NCBI GenBank assembly: GCA_963762085.1
Contig: CAVXJD010000004.1
Location: 124,001-188,000 of the forward strand
DNA: 64,000 nt
Direction of reading: 5' to 3'
DNA from: DASQGA01 sp963762085
Lineage (GTDB): Bacteria > Actinomycetota > Thermoleophilia > Gaiellales > Gaiellaceae
The notes below the pieces were generated by a model. That model was not told the DNA's origin. It was given only the letters and a program-made list of their open reading frames with translations, and ran no database searches. This document shows, in pieces, positions 1 through 6,342 of the stretch. A program made the position numbers and the translations under genes. How positions within the stretch are numbered: position 1 is the stretch's first letter; each line of letters begins with the position of its first letter.

Positions 1-272
1 GCGTGCTACCGGTTGCCGCGGCGCACCGAACCGATGCCGCTGCGATCGCGGCCGAGCTCCGGGAGCATGGCTTTCGCGCCGCGCTCGCCGAGCCGGACGA
101 GACCCTCGGCAAGCGGATCCGTGAGGCTGAGGTCGAGAAGATCCCCTACGTGATCGTCTACGGAGACCGGGAGTCGCGGGACTCGCTGGCCCTCCGCCAC
201 CGGCACGGCGAGCAGTCGACCGTCTCCCTGGACGCGCTCCTCGACGAGCTGCGCACCGCTGGTACACTCTGA
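1..272 (+). CDS. thrS: Threonyl-tRNA synthetase, C-terminal end (partial)
   Basis: This is the last ~90 residues of a class II aminoacyl-tRNA synthetase; the 5' part lies outside the window. The fragment looks like the alpha/beta anticodon-binding domain (HGTP family): an LPVA opening strand, a helix with ELREHGFRA, a KRIREAEVEKIPYVIVYGDRE segment and a closing LDELRTAGTL helix. The assignment rests mainly on position: thrS directly upstream of infC-rpmI-rplT is a classical bacterial arrangement. The enzyme charges tRNA-Thr in the cytoplasm. It could in principle be the anticodon domain of prolyl- or histidyl-tRNA synthetase, but the neighbours argue for thrS. Confidence 0.8.
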   Translation, partial: VLPVAAAHRTDAAAIAAELREHGFRAALAEPDETLGKRIREAEVEKIPYVIVYGDRESRDSLALRHRHGEQSTVSLDALLDELRTAGTL

Positions 273-274
273 CC

Positions 275-373
275 CCTGCAAGCAGGAGCGCCGTTTCTCC
301 TCACCTCCGGAGCCGTGGGCTCATCGGAGGTTCAACCGAGCAACGAGGGTTGACGGAGCTGCTGCGCGCAGCT
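275..373 (+). promoter_or_regulatory. Hairpin-rich infC leader
   Basis: The thrS-infC gap holds consecutive inverted repeats. CCTGC/GCAGG lies at 275-286. A strong 12-bp stem spans 303-331 (ACCTCCG plus GAGCC, loop GTG, then GGCTC, AT, CGGAGGT). TCAACC/GGTTGA spans 332-353 and AGCTGC/GCAGCT spans 357-373. None is followed by a clear T-run, so simple termination is unlikely. IF-3 and L20 operons are often autoregulated through leader RNA structure, so a regulatory leader is a reasonable inference. I do not recognise a named Rfam leader. Confidence 0.45.
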
Positions 374-419
374 TCTTGTCGTTTGAGAGAGAGGATCGCA
401 CGAGCTTGGTGAAATATCA

Positions 420-1109
420 GTGAGGCCGCGGCGGAGACCTGAGCCACCGCGTCCGGTTCAAGACCTGACCCGCATCAACGAGGGGATCAGGGTGCCGAAG
501 GTGCGGCTGGTGGATTCGGACGGTTCGCAGGTCGGGATCAAGACGCGGGACGAGGCGCTCGAGTACGCGTTCTCGAAGAACCTCGATCTGGTCGAAGTGG
601 CGGCAAACGCCGATCCACCGGTCTGCCGGATCATGGACTACGGGAAGTACAAGTACGAGCAGGAGCAAAAGGCCAAGACCGCGAGAAAGCACCAGGTCTC
701 GATCAACGTCAAGGAGATCAAGCTACGCCCGAAGATTGGAGTCCACGACTACCAGACGAAAAAAGGACACGTCGTCCGCTTCCTGAAGCAGCGAGCCAAG
801 GTGAAGGTGACGATCATGTTCCGCGGCCGGGAGCAGAGCCACCCGGAGCGCGGCCGTGATCTCCTCATGCGGCTCGCGGAAGATGTGAAGGAATTCGGCC
901 AGATCGAGTCCCCGCCGCTCCAGGACGGCCGCAACATGGTCATGGTTCTGGGGCCGACCAAGAGCGTCGGACAGCCAGCCCAAACACAGGACCAGCCGGA
1001 AGTAGCCGAGCCCGAAGCAGCATCCGAGGAAGCGCCGGCTCAGGAGCCCGAAACGGAAGCACAAGCAGAGGTAGGTGCAGCACAAGGTGCCCAAGCAAAA
1101 AACGAATAG
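420..1109 (+). CDS. infC: Translation initiation factor IF-3
   Basis: IF-3 binds the 30S subunit, prevents premature 50S joining and checks the start codon-initiator tRNA pairing. The N-terminal domain begins at RINEGIRVPKVRLV (about residue 19). The linker is Lys-rich, and the C-terminal domain carries KVKVTIMFRGREQSHPERG (about residues 126-144). After the normal end (about residue 182) there is a ~45-residue Glu/Ala/Gln/Pro tail, making the protein (229 aa) longer than the usual ~170-180. The GTG at 420 has GGTGA seven bases upstream. An in-frame ATA at 414 (IF-3 genes often use rare starts) has no properly spaced Shine-Dalgarno sequence and is less likely. The 3' end overlaps rpmI by 23 nt. 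Confidence 0.95.
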   Translation: MRPRRRPEPPRPVQDLTRINEGIRVPKVRLVDSDGSQVGIKTRDEALEYAFSKNLDLVEVAANADPPVCRIMDYGKYKYEQEQKAKTARKHQVSINVKEIKLRPKIGVHDYQTKKGHVVRFLKQRAKVKVTIMFRGREQSHPERGRDLLMRLAEDVKEFGQIESPPLQDGRNMVMVLGPTKSVGQPAQTQDQPEVAEPEAASEEAPAQEPETEAQAEVGAAQGAQAKNE

Positions 1110-1281
1110 CTCAGCCAAGAAGCGCTTCAAGGTCACCGGGACCGGCAAGATCCTGCGCCGGCATGCCATGAAGAGCCACAACCTCGAGAAGAAGAGCGCC
1201 AAGCGCAAGCGCGCGTTCGCGACGGATCACGAGATCGCGAAGCAAGACGACCGCGAGGCGCGGCGCCTCCTCGGACTCTGA
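1087..1281 (+). CDS. rpmI: 50S ribosomal protein L35
   Basis: Small basic ribosomal protein of the large subunit (64 aa, the usual length). The sequence opens PKQKTNSSAKKRFKVTGTGK and continues with the conserved RRHAMKSHNLEKKSAKRKR block. I chose the GTG at 1087, which gives the family-typical (M)PKQKT start and has AGAGGTAGG about ten bases upstream. A longer in-frame start at 1075 would add four unconserved residues. The start lies inside the 3' end of infC, implying translational coupling, and rplT follows 18 nt after the stop. Confidence 0.95.
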   Translation: MPKQKTNSSAKKRFKVTGTGKILRRHAMKSHNLEKKSAKRKRAFATDHEIAKQDDREARRLLGL

Positions 1282-1299
1282 CGGAGAAGGGGAAGTCGA

Positions 1300-1659
1300 A
1301 TGCCTCGTGTAAAGCGATCCGTCCACGCGCGCAAGAAGCGCCGAAAGGTCCTCGAGCAGGCCAAGGGCTACGTCGGCCAGTCGAGCGTCTCCTATCGCAA
1401 GGCGAAGGAGCAGCTCCTCCACTCGGACAACTACGCCTACCGTGACCGGAAGAACAAGAAGCGGGTCTTTCGTCGCCTCTGGATCATTCGAATCAATGCA
1501 GCCGCGAGGCGCGAAGGCCTGTCGTACAACCAGTTCGTGAGCGGCTGCCGGAAAGCCGAGATCGATCTCGACCGGAAGGTGCTCGCGGACATCGCAGTCA
1601 GCGACCCGGCGGCGTTCTCCAAAATCGCCGCCGAGGCCAAAGCCGCGCTCAAAGCCTGA
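1300..1659 (+). CDS. rplT: 50S ribosomal protein L20
   Basis: Primary 23S rRNA-binding protein needed for early 50S assembly; in many bacteria it also represses its own operon. 119 aa, the standard length. It begins PRVKRSVHARKKRRKVLEQA and carries the helical YRDRKNKKRVFRRLWIIRIN segment and the LSYNQFVSGCRKAEIDLDRK block typical of L20. A purine-rich GGAGAAGGGG lies 8-18 nt upstream of the ATG. It is the last gene of the canonical infC-rpmI-rplT unit. Confidence 0.97.
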   Translation: MPRVKRSVHARKKRRKVLEQAKGYVGQSSVSYRKAKEQLLHSDNYAYRDRKNKKRVFRRLWIIRINAAARREGLSYNQFVSGCRKAEIDLDRKVLADIAVSDPAAFSKIAAEAKAALKA

Positions 1660-1707
1660 CCTAGAAGCCTGAGCGACCGCGAGCCCATCCCGGAGGCCTT
1701 CCGCCGC

Positions 1708-2652
1708 ATGGCGGAGGACTTCGAGCAGGGAGGCTCGCCGCTCTATGCCCGCCTCGCGCGCGAGTACGCGGACGATCCACGGCTCGTTCAGATCGCGGCC
1801 GACCACGAGCCGAGGTGGGAAGTCCCACTCAAGGTTTTTGCCGCGGTTCACCACCTCGCCCTCACCGGGAAGGTCGAGGACCCGTGGTCGTCATTCGGAG
1901 AGGTGCTCGAGAGCGACGCAGAGGAGCTCGTGCGCTTCGTGGCCGAGCAGCCGGTGCAGACGAACGAGGTTCAACGTTGCTGGGGGCTCCTGCCCGGGTT
2001 CCTCTCGGCTGCCGATCGTAGTCGTAGGTTCTCGCTCGTTGAGCTCGGCCCGAGCGCGGGGCTGAACCTCTTCTGGGATCACTATCGGTACCGCTACCCC
2101 GACGCGGTCTGGGGGCCGGCTGACGCACCGATTGAGCTTTCCGGCCGGGCCCGAGGCGGTCCTCCGGCCGAGCTCTTCGAGCGTGATGTCGAGATCGTCC
2201 GGCGCTTCGGGATCGACCGCCATCCGGTCGACGTCAGGGACGAGGCGGGCGCGAAGCTCCTCGAGGCATTCGTCTGGGCCGACCAGCCGGAGCGCATCGA
2301 GCGCCTCCGCCGCGCGGTCGAAGTGGTGCGAAAGAACCCTCCCGAGCTCGTCCAGGGAGACTACGTCGAGCTTCTGCCGAAGGTGCTCAGCGAGCGTCCA
2401 GACGACGCCCTCACCGTTGTCTACCACTCCGCTTCGGTCGTTTATCTGCCCCGGGAAGTCAGGGAGCGGCTGCGGGGGAAGATCGAGGAGGCGGGGAGCC
2501 AGGGCCCGCTCGCCTGGCTCTCCTACGAGTCGGTCGAGGAGACGCCCGGGTTCTACGTCTTCGTGCTCGAGCTCCAGACATGGCCGGGGGGAGAACGGCG
2601 CCGGCTGGCGAGGCTCGATGGCCACGCGAACAGGCTCGAGTGGCTCCCGTGA
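1708..2652 (+). CDS. DUF2332 family protein
   Basis: 314-aa soluble protein of the actinobacterial DUF2332 family, whose biochemical role is not known to me. Family-like landmarks are the N-terminal SPLYARLAREYADDPRL, the central FSLVELGPSAGLNLFWDHY (about residues 112-130, resembling a Rossmann/SAM-type glycine loop) and a C-terminal strand rich in aromatic residues. The annotated ATG is the first standard start. In-frame sequence upstream (from a CTG at 1669) also looks protein-like, so the true N-terminus could be 13 residues longer. It overlaps the following rRNA methyltransferase by 4 nt (GTGA), so the two are translationally coupled. Confidence 0.75.
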   Translation: MAEDFEQGGSPLYARLAREYADDPRLVQIAADHEPRWEVPLKVFAAVHHLALTGKVEDPWSSFGEVLESDAEELVRFVAEQPVQTNEVQRCWGLLPGFLSAADRSRRFSLVELGPSAGLNLFWDHYRYRYPDAVWGPADAPIELSGRARGGPPAELFERDVEIVRRFGIDRHPVDVRDEAGAKLLEAFVWADQPERIERLRRAVEVVRKNPPELVQGDYVELLPKVLSERPDDALTVVYHSASVVYLPREVRERLRGKIEEAGSQGPLAWLSYESVEETPGFYVFVLELQTWPGGERRRLARLDGHANRLEWLP

Positions 2653-3368
2653 TCACATCCGCCTCGAATGCCCGCTTGAAGCTGGTCCGGAAGCTCGCGG
2701 GACGGCGCCAGCGCGAAAAGCTCGGCCTCTTCGCCTGCGAGGGCGAGGACCTGGTCGAGGCCGCTCTCGATGAGGGGATCGAGCCGGTCGAGGTGCTCGT
2801 CGACGCCGAGAGACCGGCGCTGGCCGACCGGCTCGGGCAGGCTGAGGAGGTTCAGCCGGCCCTCATGGCCGAGCTCTCGACGCTCGGGCACCCTCCACGC
2901 GTGATCGCCGTCTTCCGGCAGGCCGACCTTCCGCAAGGATTCGCTGCGCCGATCGGGCTGGGCCTCTGGCACGTCGCCGACCCGGGAAACCTCGGTACCC
3001 TCCTGCGAACAGCAGACGCGCTCGGACCAGCCTTTGTGGCGCTCTCGCGGGGCTCGGCCGATCCGACGGCGCCAAAGGCCCTGCGTGCTTCCGCCGGCGC
3101 CGTGTTTCGCGTCCCGATCGGGCTCCTCGACGAGGCGCCGCGGCCGTGGTTCGCCCTCGTCGCGTCCGGAGGGCAGCCGCTCTGGGAGGCCAGGCTGGAC
3201 GAGGGCACGTTCGTCCTCGGGGCCGAGCGCGAAGGGCTGCCACCCGAGCTACTCGAGAGCTGCGAGGAGCGCGTGACGATCCCACAGGAGCCCGCGGCCG
3301 AGTCGCTGAACGTCGCCGTCGCCGGAGCGATCGCCCTCTACGAGCTCAGGCGTCGTAGACTCGCCTAG
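2649..3368 (+). CDS. TrmH/SpoU-family RNA 2'-O-ribose methyltransferase
   Basis: SPOUT-class methyltransferase that transfers a methyl group from SAM to a ribose 2'-OH of rRNA or tRNA. An N-terminal substrate-binding domain (residues 1-95, with LKLVRKLAGRRQREKLGLF) is followed by the knotted domain. Its motifs are motif 1 DPGNLGTLLRTADALG (~115-130), motif 2 LGAEREGLPPEL (~190) and motif 3 IPQEPAAESLNVAVA (~213). The GTG start overlaps the DUF2332 stop; a longer in-frame ATG at 2580 lies inside the upstream gene and adds no conserved residues. A TsnR-type gene here, between rplT and pheS, is common in Actinobacteria. The stop codon is abutted directly by repeat copy 1. Confidence 0.88.
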   Translation: MITSASNARLKLVRKLAGRRQREKLGLFACEGEDLVEAALDEGIEPVEVLVDAERPALADRLGQAEEVQPALMAELSTLGHPPRVIAVFRQADLPQGFAAPIGLGLWHVADPGNLGTLLRTADALGPAFVALSRGSADPTAPKALRASAGAVFRVPIGLLDEAPRPWFALVASGGQPLWEARLDEGTFVLGAEREGLPPELLESCEERVTIPQEPAAESLNVAVAGAIALYELRRRRLA

Positions 3369-3533
3369 AGATGGCTAACCGGCAATTGCCACACCCTCGG
3401 ATGGCGACCCAGACACGGCGCCAGGTCGCACCCTCGCCCTTGCCAAGGTTTCTAGCCTTGCCTGCGGGCGATGGCACACCCTGGCTTGGTCTGACCCGTC
3501 CCCGCGGGCGCGCCAATTACCGATCAGCCATCT
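3369..3533. repeat. 165-bp MIRU-like intercistronic palindromic repeat, copy 1
   Basis: The element runs from the base after the methyltransferase stop TAG to one base before the SnoaL GTG. Its ends are inverted repeats (AGATGGCTAACCGGCAATTG against CAATTACCGATCAGCCATCT; 17 of 20 positions pair). Inside are a GCGACC/GGTCGC stem (positions 36-61 of the element) and a CAAGGT-TTCTA-GCCTTG hairpin (76-92). It is about 88% identical (19 differences) to the copy at 11647-11811, with identity also covering the preceding CGCCTAG. A 54-codon frame starts at ATG 3371 and stops at TAG 3533-3535, overlapping the next GTG. No Shine-Dalgarno-like sequence precedes that GTG. See findings. Confidence 0.85.
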
Positions 3534-3534
3534 A

Positions 3535-3921
3535 GTGACCAGGCGGGAATGGCTTGAGGCCTACCGGAGAGCCTGGGAGCAGGCCGACGTCGACGCGGCA
3601 GTGGCGCTCTTCACCGAGGACGCCGTGTACCGCTCCTCGCCCTTCCGGCCTCCGAGCGTCGGCTCGGCGGGGATCCGCGAGTACTGGAGCACCGTCACTT
3701 CGTCGCAGCGCGAGACCCAGGTGAGGATCGGCGAGCCGATCGAGGCCGGCTCGAAGGTCGCGGTCGAGTGGTGGACGACGATGCGCGAGGGCGAGAACGA
3801 GATCACGCTTCCGGGCTGCCTCGTCCTTCGCTTCGCGGAGGACGGGCGCTGCCGGGAGCTGCGGGAGTACTGGCACATCGAGCACCGTCGCATCGACCCT
3901 CCCGAAGGGTGGGGTCGCTAG
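3535..3921 (+). CDS. SnoaL-like (NTF2-fold) protein
   Basis: 128-aa protein of the SnoaL/NTF2-like superfamily, small cone-shaped alpha+beta barrels that act as isomerases, hydrolases or binding modules. Typical features are the helix WLEAYRRAWEQADVDAAVALFTED, the following YRSSPFRPP turn and the strands KVAVEWWTT and GCLVLRFAEDGRCRELREYW. The substrate cannot be deduced. The GTG at 3535 gives the family-typical N-terminus, begins one base after repeat copy 1 and lacks a Shine-Dalgarno sequence. It is convergent with the protease gene, with a terminator between them. Confidence 0.75.
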   Translation: MTRREWLEAYRRAWEQADVDAAVALFTEDAVYRSSPFRPPSVGSAGIREYWSTVTSSQRETQVRIGEPIEAGSKVAVEWWTTMREGENEITLPGCLVLRFAEDGRCRELREYWHIEHRRIDPPEGWGR

Positions 3922-3962
3922 CAGGAGGCTTGACTCGGCACGTGGTCTCGAACCATCGCGCC

Positions 3963-3995
3963 GCTCCGGGGACGGCCTGGGGCCGCCCCCGGAGC
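3963..3995. terminator. Bidirectional hairpin between convergent genes
   Basis: GCTCCGGGG (3963-3971) pairs perfectly with CCCCGGAGC (3987-3995). The loop contains a second small inverted repeat GGCC-TGG-GGCC (3974-3984). It lies between the SnoaL-like gene (+) and the protease gene (-). There is no long T-run, only CTCTTC on the plus side, so termination efficiency is uncertain. Confidence 0.5.
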
Positions 3996-4002
3996 TCTTC
4001 AC

Positions 4003-4791
4003 CTAAGGAAGTGTCACGAAGTCGTCCATGAACGCACGCGCAGACCTCGTGTCGAGGCGGTAGGTCACGTCCGTCGAGCGGCAGGCAGTGTCGCCTGTGA
4101 TCGTGATCGAGACGATCTTGTTCGTGTTACCGAGGAAGTGCGGCCCGCCCGAATCGCCGTAGCAGGTGCCGCCGCTACCGGCGGAGGGGTTCATGTTCAG
4201 GTGCAGCCAGATCTTCCCGAGCGTGTGGAAACTCTGGGTCGCAAAGCGACGAACGCCGTCAAAGTAGAACGCGTTCGGGCCCCCTGTCTTGATGTCGCGC
4301 GCCGTTCCGTAGCCGACGGCAGTAAACCGCTGCCCCCGCAATCTCTTGTTACCAAGCCTGATCCCGAGTTCGTTCAAGCGGGGCAGGGTTGCCGGCGTCA
4401 AAGCGACAGCATGGTCGAGGACGACGACCGCGATGTCGTGCGTATCAGGCGAGTCTCCGTATTGGGGATGCGTGTGGTATGTCCCGCCGATGAGGGTCGA
4501 ACCCGAGTCGTAGGACGAGTCGAACGTCACCCATACCTCGTCCGGATCGACTCCGACGGAGGGGAGGAACTCCGTGCAGTGGCTTGCAGTCAAGAAGACC
4601 GTCGGAGAAATAAGCGTCCCGGTGCACAGAAGGTCTTTGACACCTGGCGTGTCGTACTCGGCGATCAGCGCACCGACATTGGGATGAAGGTTTCCGTCGT
4701 TCTGGCCCATGGTGATCGCTCCCGCCGGCGTAGCGAGAAAGAGCATGGCGCCAAGCAACGTAAGGAGCAGGCCGACTTTACGTACATGCAT
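4003..4791 (-). CDS. Secreted trypsin-like serine protease (S1 family)
   Basis: Exported endopeptidase of the chymotrypsin fold, 262 aa. A signal peptide (MHVRKVGLLLTLLGAMLFLA...AGA, residues 1-25) is followed by the catalytic triad in order: His in LTASHC (~69), Asp in THDIAVVVLD (~118) and Ser in CYGDSGGPHF (~210). The conserved Cys before the His and others could form disulfides. The region is visibly poorer in G+C than its neighbours and uses codons such as tta/ttg/aaa more often, suggesting later acquisition. It has its own TTGACA-type promoter and an AGGGG 6-7 nt upstream of the ATG. The substrate is unknown. Confidence 0.9.
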   Translation of the reverse strand: MHVRKVGLLLTLLGAMLFLATPAGAITMGQNDGNLHPNVGALIAEYDTPGVKDLLCTGTLISPTVFLTASHCTEFLPSVGVDPDEVWVTFDSSYDSGSTLIGGTYHTHPQYGDSPDTHDIAVVVLDHAVALTPATLPRLNELGIRLGNKRLRGQRFTAVGYGTARDIKTGGPNAFYFDGVRRFATQSFHTLGKIWLHLNMNPSAGSGGTCYGDSGGPHFLGNTNKIVSITITGDTACRSTDVTYRLDTRSARAFMDDFVTLP

Positions 4792-4820
4792 GTGGATACC
4801 CCTGTTGTCGTTGACCGTCG

Positions 4821-4849
4821 AGTGTTGATGCTCCTACTGAGACTGTCAA
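4821..4849 (-). promoter_or_regulatory. Promoter of the protease gene
   Basis: On the minus strand TTGACA (4849-4844) is followed by a 17-bp spacer and AACACT (4826-4821). The -35 is a consensus match and the -10 matches TANNNT at two of three positions. The predicted start near 4814 leaves a ~23-nt leader containing AGGGG. Confidence 0.45.
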
Positions 4850-4886
4850 CCGCCCGAGCGAGAAGGAACGCTAATGAGGCGATCTC

Positions 4887-5585
4887 CTAGCGCTTTGCGA
4901 CCCAGACTGTGTCCTCGCCACCGGTGTACGGCCGCCGGTCGAACCAGCCGTAGCTCGCGACGACGTTGAACCCCGCCTCTTCGAGAAGCTCGCGCCATCG
5001 CTCGGGCCGAAGCCAGGCGAGCTCCATCGTCGTCTCGCCCCCGTTCCCGCGCACCGAGAGCGTGAGCACGTGCGCCTCCGAGTCCCAGTCCGCGCGCTCC
5101 CAGATGCCGGGCTCGCGCTCGAGCCAGCGCCCGTCCGTTTCCTCGATGTCGTCTTCGCCCGGCGCGAAGACGTCGAAGACGAAGCGGCCCCCGGGCAGGA
5201 GGAGCTCACGTGCGGCTCGTAGCGAGGTCAGCCGGGCAGGATCGGATTTCAGGTGCAGGAGTGCCCGGAAGGGAGAGGTGACGAGCGCCACCCGCTCGGG
5301 CACCGGTGGATCGGCGAGGTCTCCAACCCGGAGGTCGAGGAGCTTGGAGACCCCTGCCTCCTGCGCGCGGCGCCGGCAGACTTCCAGCATCCCTTCTGAG
5401 GAGTCGATGCCGATCACACGCACTCCCGCCTGCGCAGTCGGGACCGCGATACGCCCGGTTCCGACTCCCAGCTCGACAACCGGCGAGCCGGCCTTGCAGG
5501 CCTCCTCGACGTAGTACTCGACGTCCTCCGTGACGCTTCGGCTCCAGGCGTCGTACAGGCCGGCGATCGCGTCGTAGGTGCTCAG
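4887..5585 (-). CDS. Class I SAM-dependent methyltransferase (tandem copy 2)
   Basis: Rossmann-fold methyltransferase of the UbiE/methyltransferase-25 type, about 232 aa. The SAM-binding motif is VVELGVGTGRIAVPTAQAG, followed by an acidic VIGIDSSEGML strand; a LLPGGRFVFDVF segment follows. The acceptor is unknown. No ATG, GTG or TTG fits the N-terminus. The coding-like sequence begins (L)STYDAIAGLYDAWSRSVTED, matching its neighbour TPFYAWEIYDEWAAVMTED, and a CTG at 5585-5583 overlaps the upstream stop as CTGA. I therefore place the start there. It is a paralogue of the gene upstream, ending in similar YGWFDRRP motifs, so the pair arose by tandem duplication. Confidence 0.75.
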   Translation of the reverse strand: MSTYDAIAGLYDAWSRSVTEDVEYYVEEACKAGSPVVELGVGTGRIAVPTAQAGVRVIGIDSSEGMLEVCRRRAQEAGVSKLLDLRVGDLADPPVPERVALVTSPFRALLHLKSDPARLTSLRAARELLLPGGRFVFDVFAPGEDDIEETDGRWLEREPGIWERADWDSEAHVLTLSVRGNGGETTMELAWLRPERWRELLEEAGFNVVASYGWFDRRPYTGGEDTVWVAKR

Positions 5586-6250
5586 ATCGGCTTCCTCGCG
5601 ACCCAGACGAATTCCGGGCTCTGGTCGTCGAACGGTCGCCGGTCGAACCAGCCGTAAAGCGCCTCGGTCTCCAACCCGGAGACGTCCAGCAAGCCCTCCC
5701 ATTCAGAGCGGTTCACCCACCACAGCGAGACATTTCTGGGATTCGCACCCGGGCCACCGACGAAAGCCGTCACGTCGACTCGGTTGTCGCCGGGAGCGTG
5801 CTCCACGTACTCCCAGAGCTCCGAGCCTGGGACGTGCGGCTTTGCGACGCCGTCATTCGCCGCCGCGATATGCGGGTTGAACACGAAGGCGTTCCAGGCG
5901 AAGCACCCGCCGGGACGGAGCGAGGCGGCGACCCGTTCGAAGAGCCGGCGGCGGTCGGCCCAGGTCGGCATGTGAAGGAGCGCGCGAAAGGGGCAGTAGA
6001 TGAGCCCGGCCGGCTCGTCCAGCGAGAGCTCGCGCATGTCGCCTTCGCGAAGCTCGACCTCGACAGCGGCGTCGGCAGCCGCCTTGCGAGCGAGGTCGAG
6101 CATCGCCGGTGACGAGTCGATCCCGAGGATCGGGCGTCCGGTCTCCTGCGCCACCGGAATCGCGACGCGCCCCGTTCCGACCCCGAGCTCCACGATAGGC
6201 CCGTCGGCCTCCCGAGCGAGTTCGACATAGAACGCGACGTCCTCAGTCAT
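5582..6250 (-). CDS. Class I SAM-dependent methyltransferase (tandem copy 1)
   Basis: Paralogue of the following gene: motif I IVELGVGTGRVAIPVAQ, acidic strand ILGIDSSPAML, then LREGDMRELSL, the strand LIYCPFRALLHM and a C-terminal LYGWFDRRPFDDQSPEFVW. Substrate unknown. The ATG at 6250 is the only standard start near the right place. However, about ten residues of good coding upstream (TPFYAWEIYDEWAAV) match the paralogue, so translation may begin a little further 5' at a non-standard codon. It diverges from pheS, and the ~90 bp between them hold the pheS promoter. It overlaps the next methyltransferase by 4 nt. Confidence 0.72.
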   Translation of the reverse strand: MTEDVAFYVELAREADGPIVELGVGTGRVAIPVAQETGRPILGIDSSPAMLDLARKAAADAAVEVELREGDMRELSLDEPAGLIYCPFRALLHMPTWADRRRLFERVAASLRPGGCFAWNAFVFNPHIAAANDGVAKPHVPGSELWEYVEHAPGDNRVDVTAFVGGPGANPRNVSLWWVNRSEWEGLLDVSGLETEALYGWFDRRPFDDQSPEFVWVARKPI

Positions 6251-6330
6251 GACGGCCGCCCACTCGTCGTAGATCTCCCAGGCGTAGAACGGGGTCGTGG
6301 AGGTGCTGCGATAAGGAAGATAGCCGATGA

Positions 6331-6336
6331 TACGCT
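6331..6336 (+). promoter_or_regulatory. -10 element of pheS (leaderless type)
   Basis: TACGCT lies exactly 6 nt upstream of the pheS ATG, so transcription starting about 7 nt downstream would begin at the start codon. The same spacing occurs at several other genes in the window. No convincing -35 is seen. Confidence 0.5.
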
Positions 6337-6342
6337 CGCTCG

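Noticed and set aside
414..416. ATA start for infC
   Set aside because: Although infC genes often use rare starts, no correctly spaced Shine-Dalgarno sequence precedes it; the GTG at 420 has GGTGA seven bases upstream.
3364..3537. Target-site duplication around repeat copy 1 (TAG/CTAG on both sides)
   Set aside because: Copy 2 does not show the same duplication (TAG on the left, TGATG on the right), so the match is probably coincidental with the stop/start codons.
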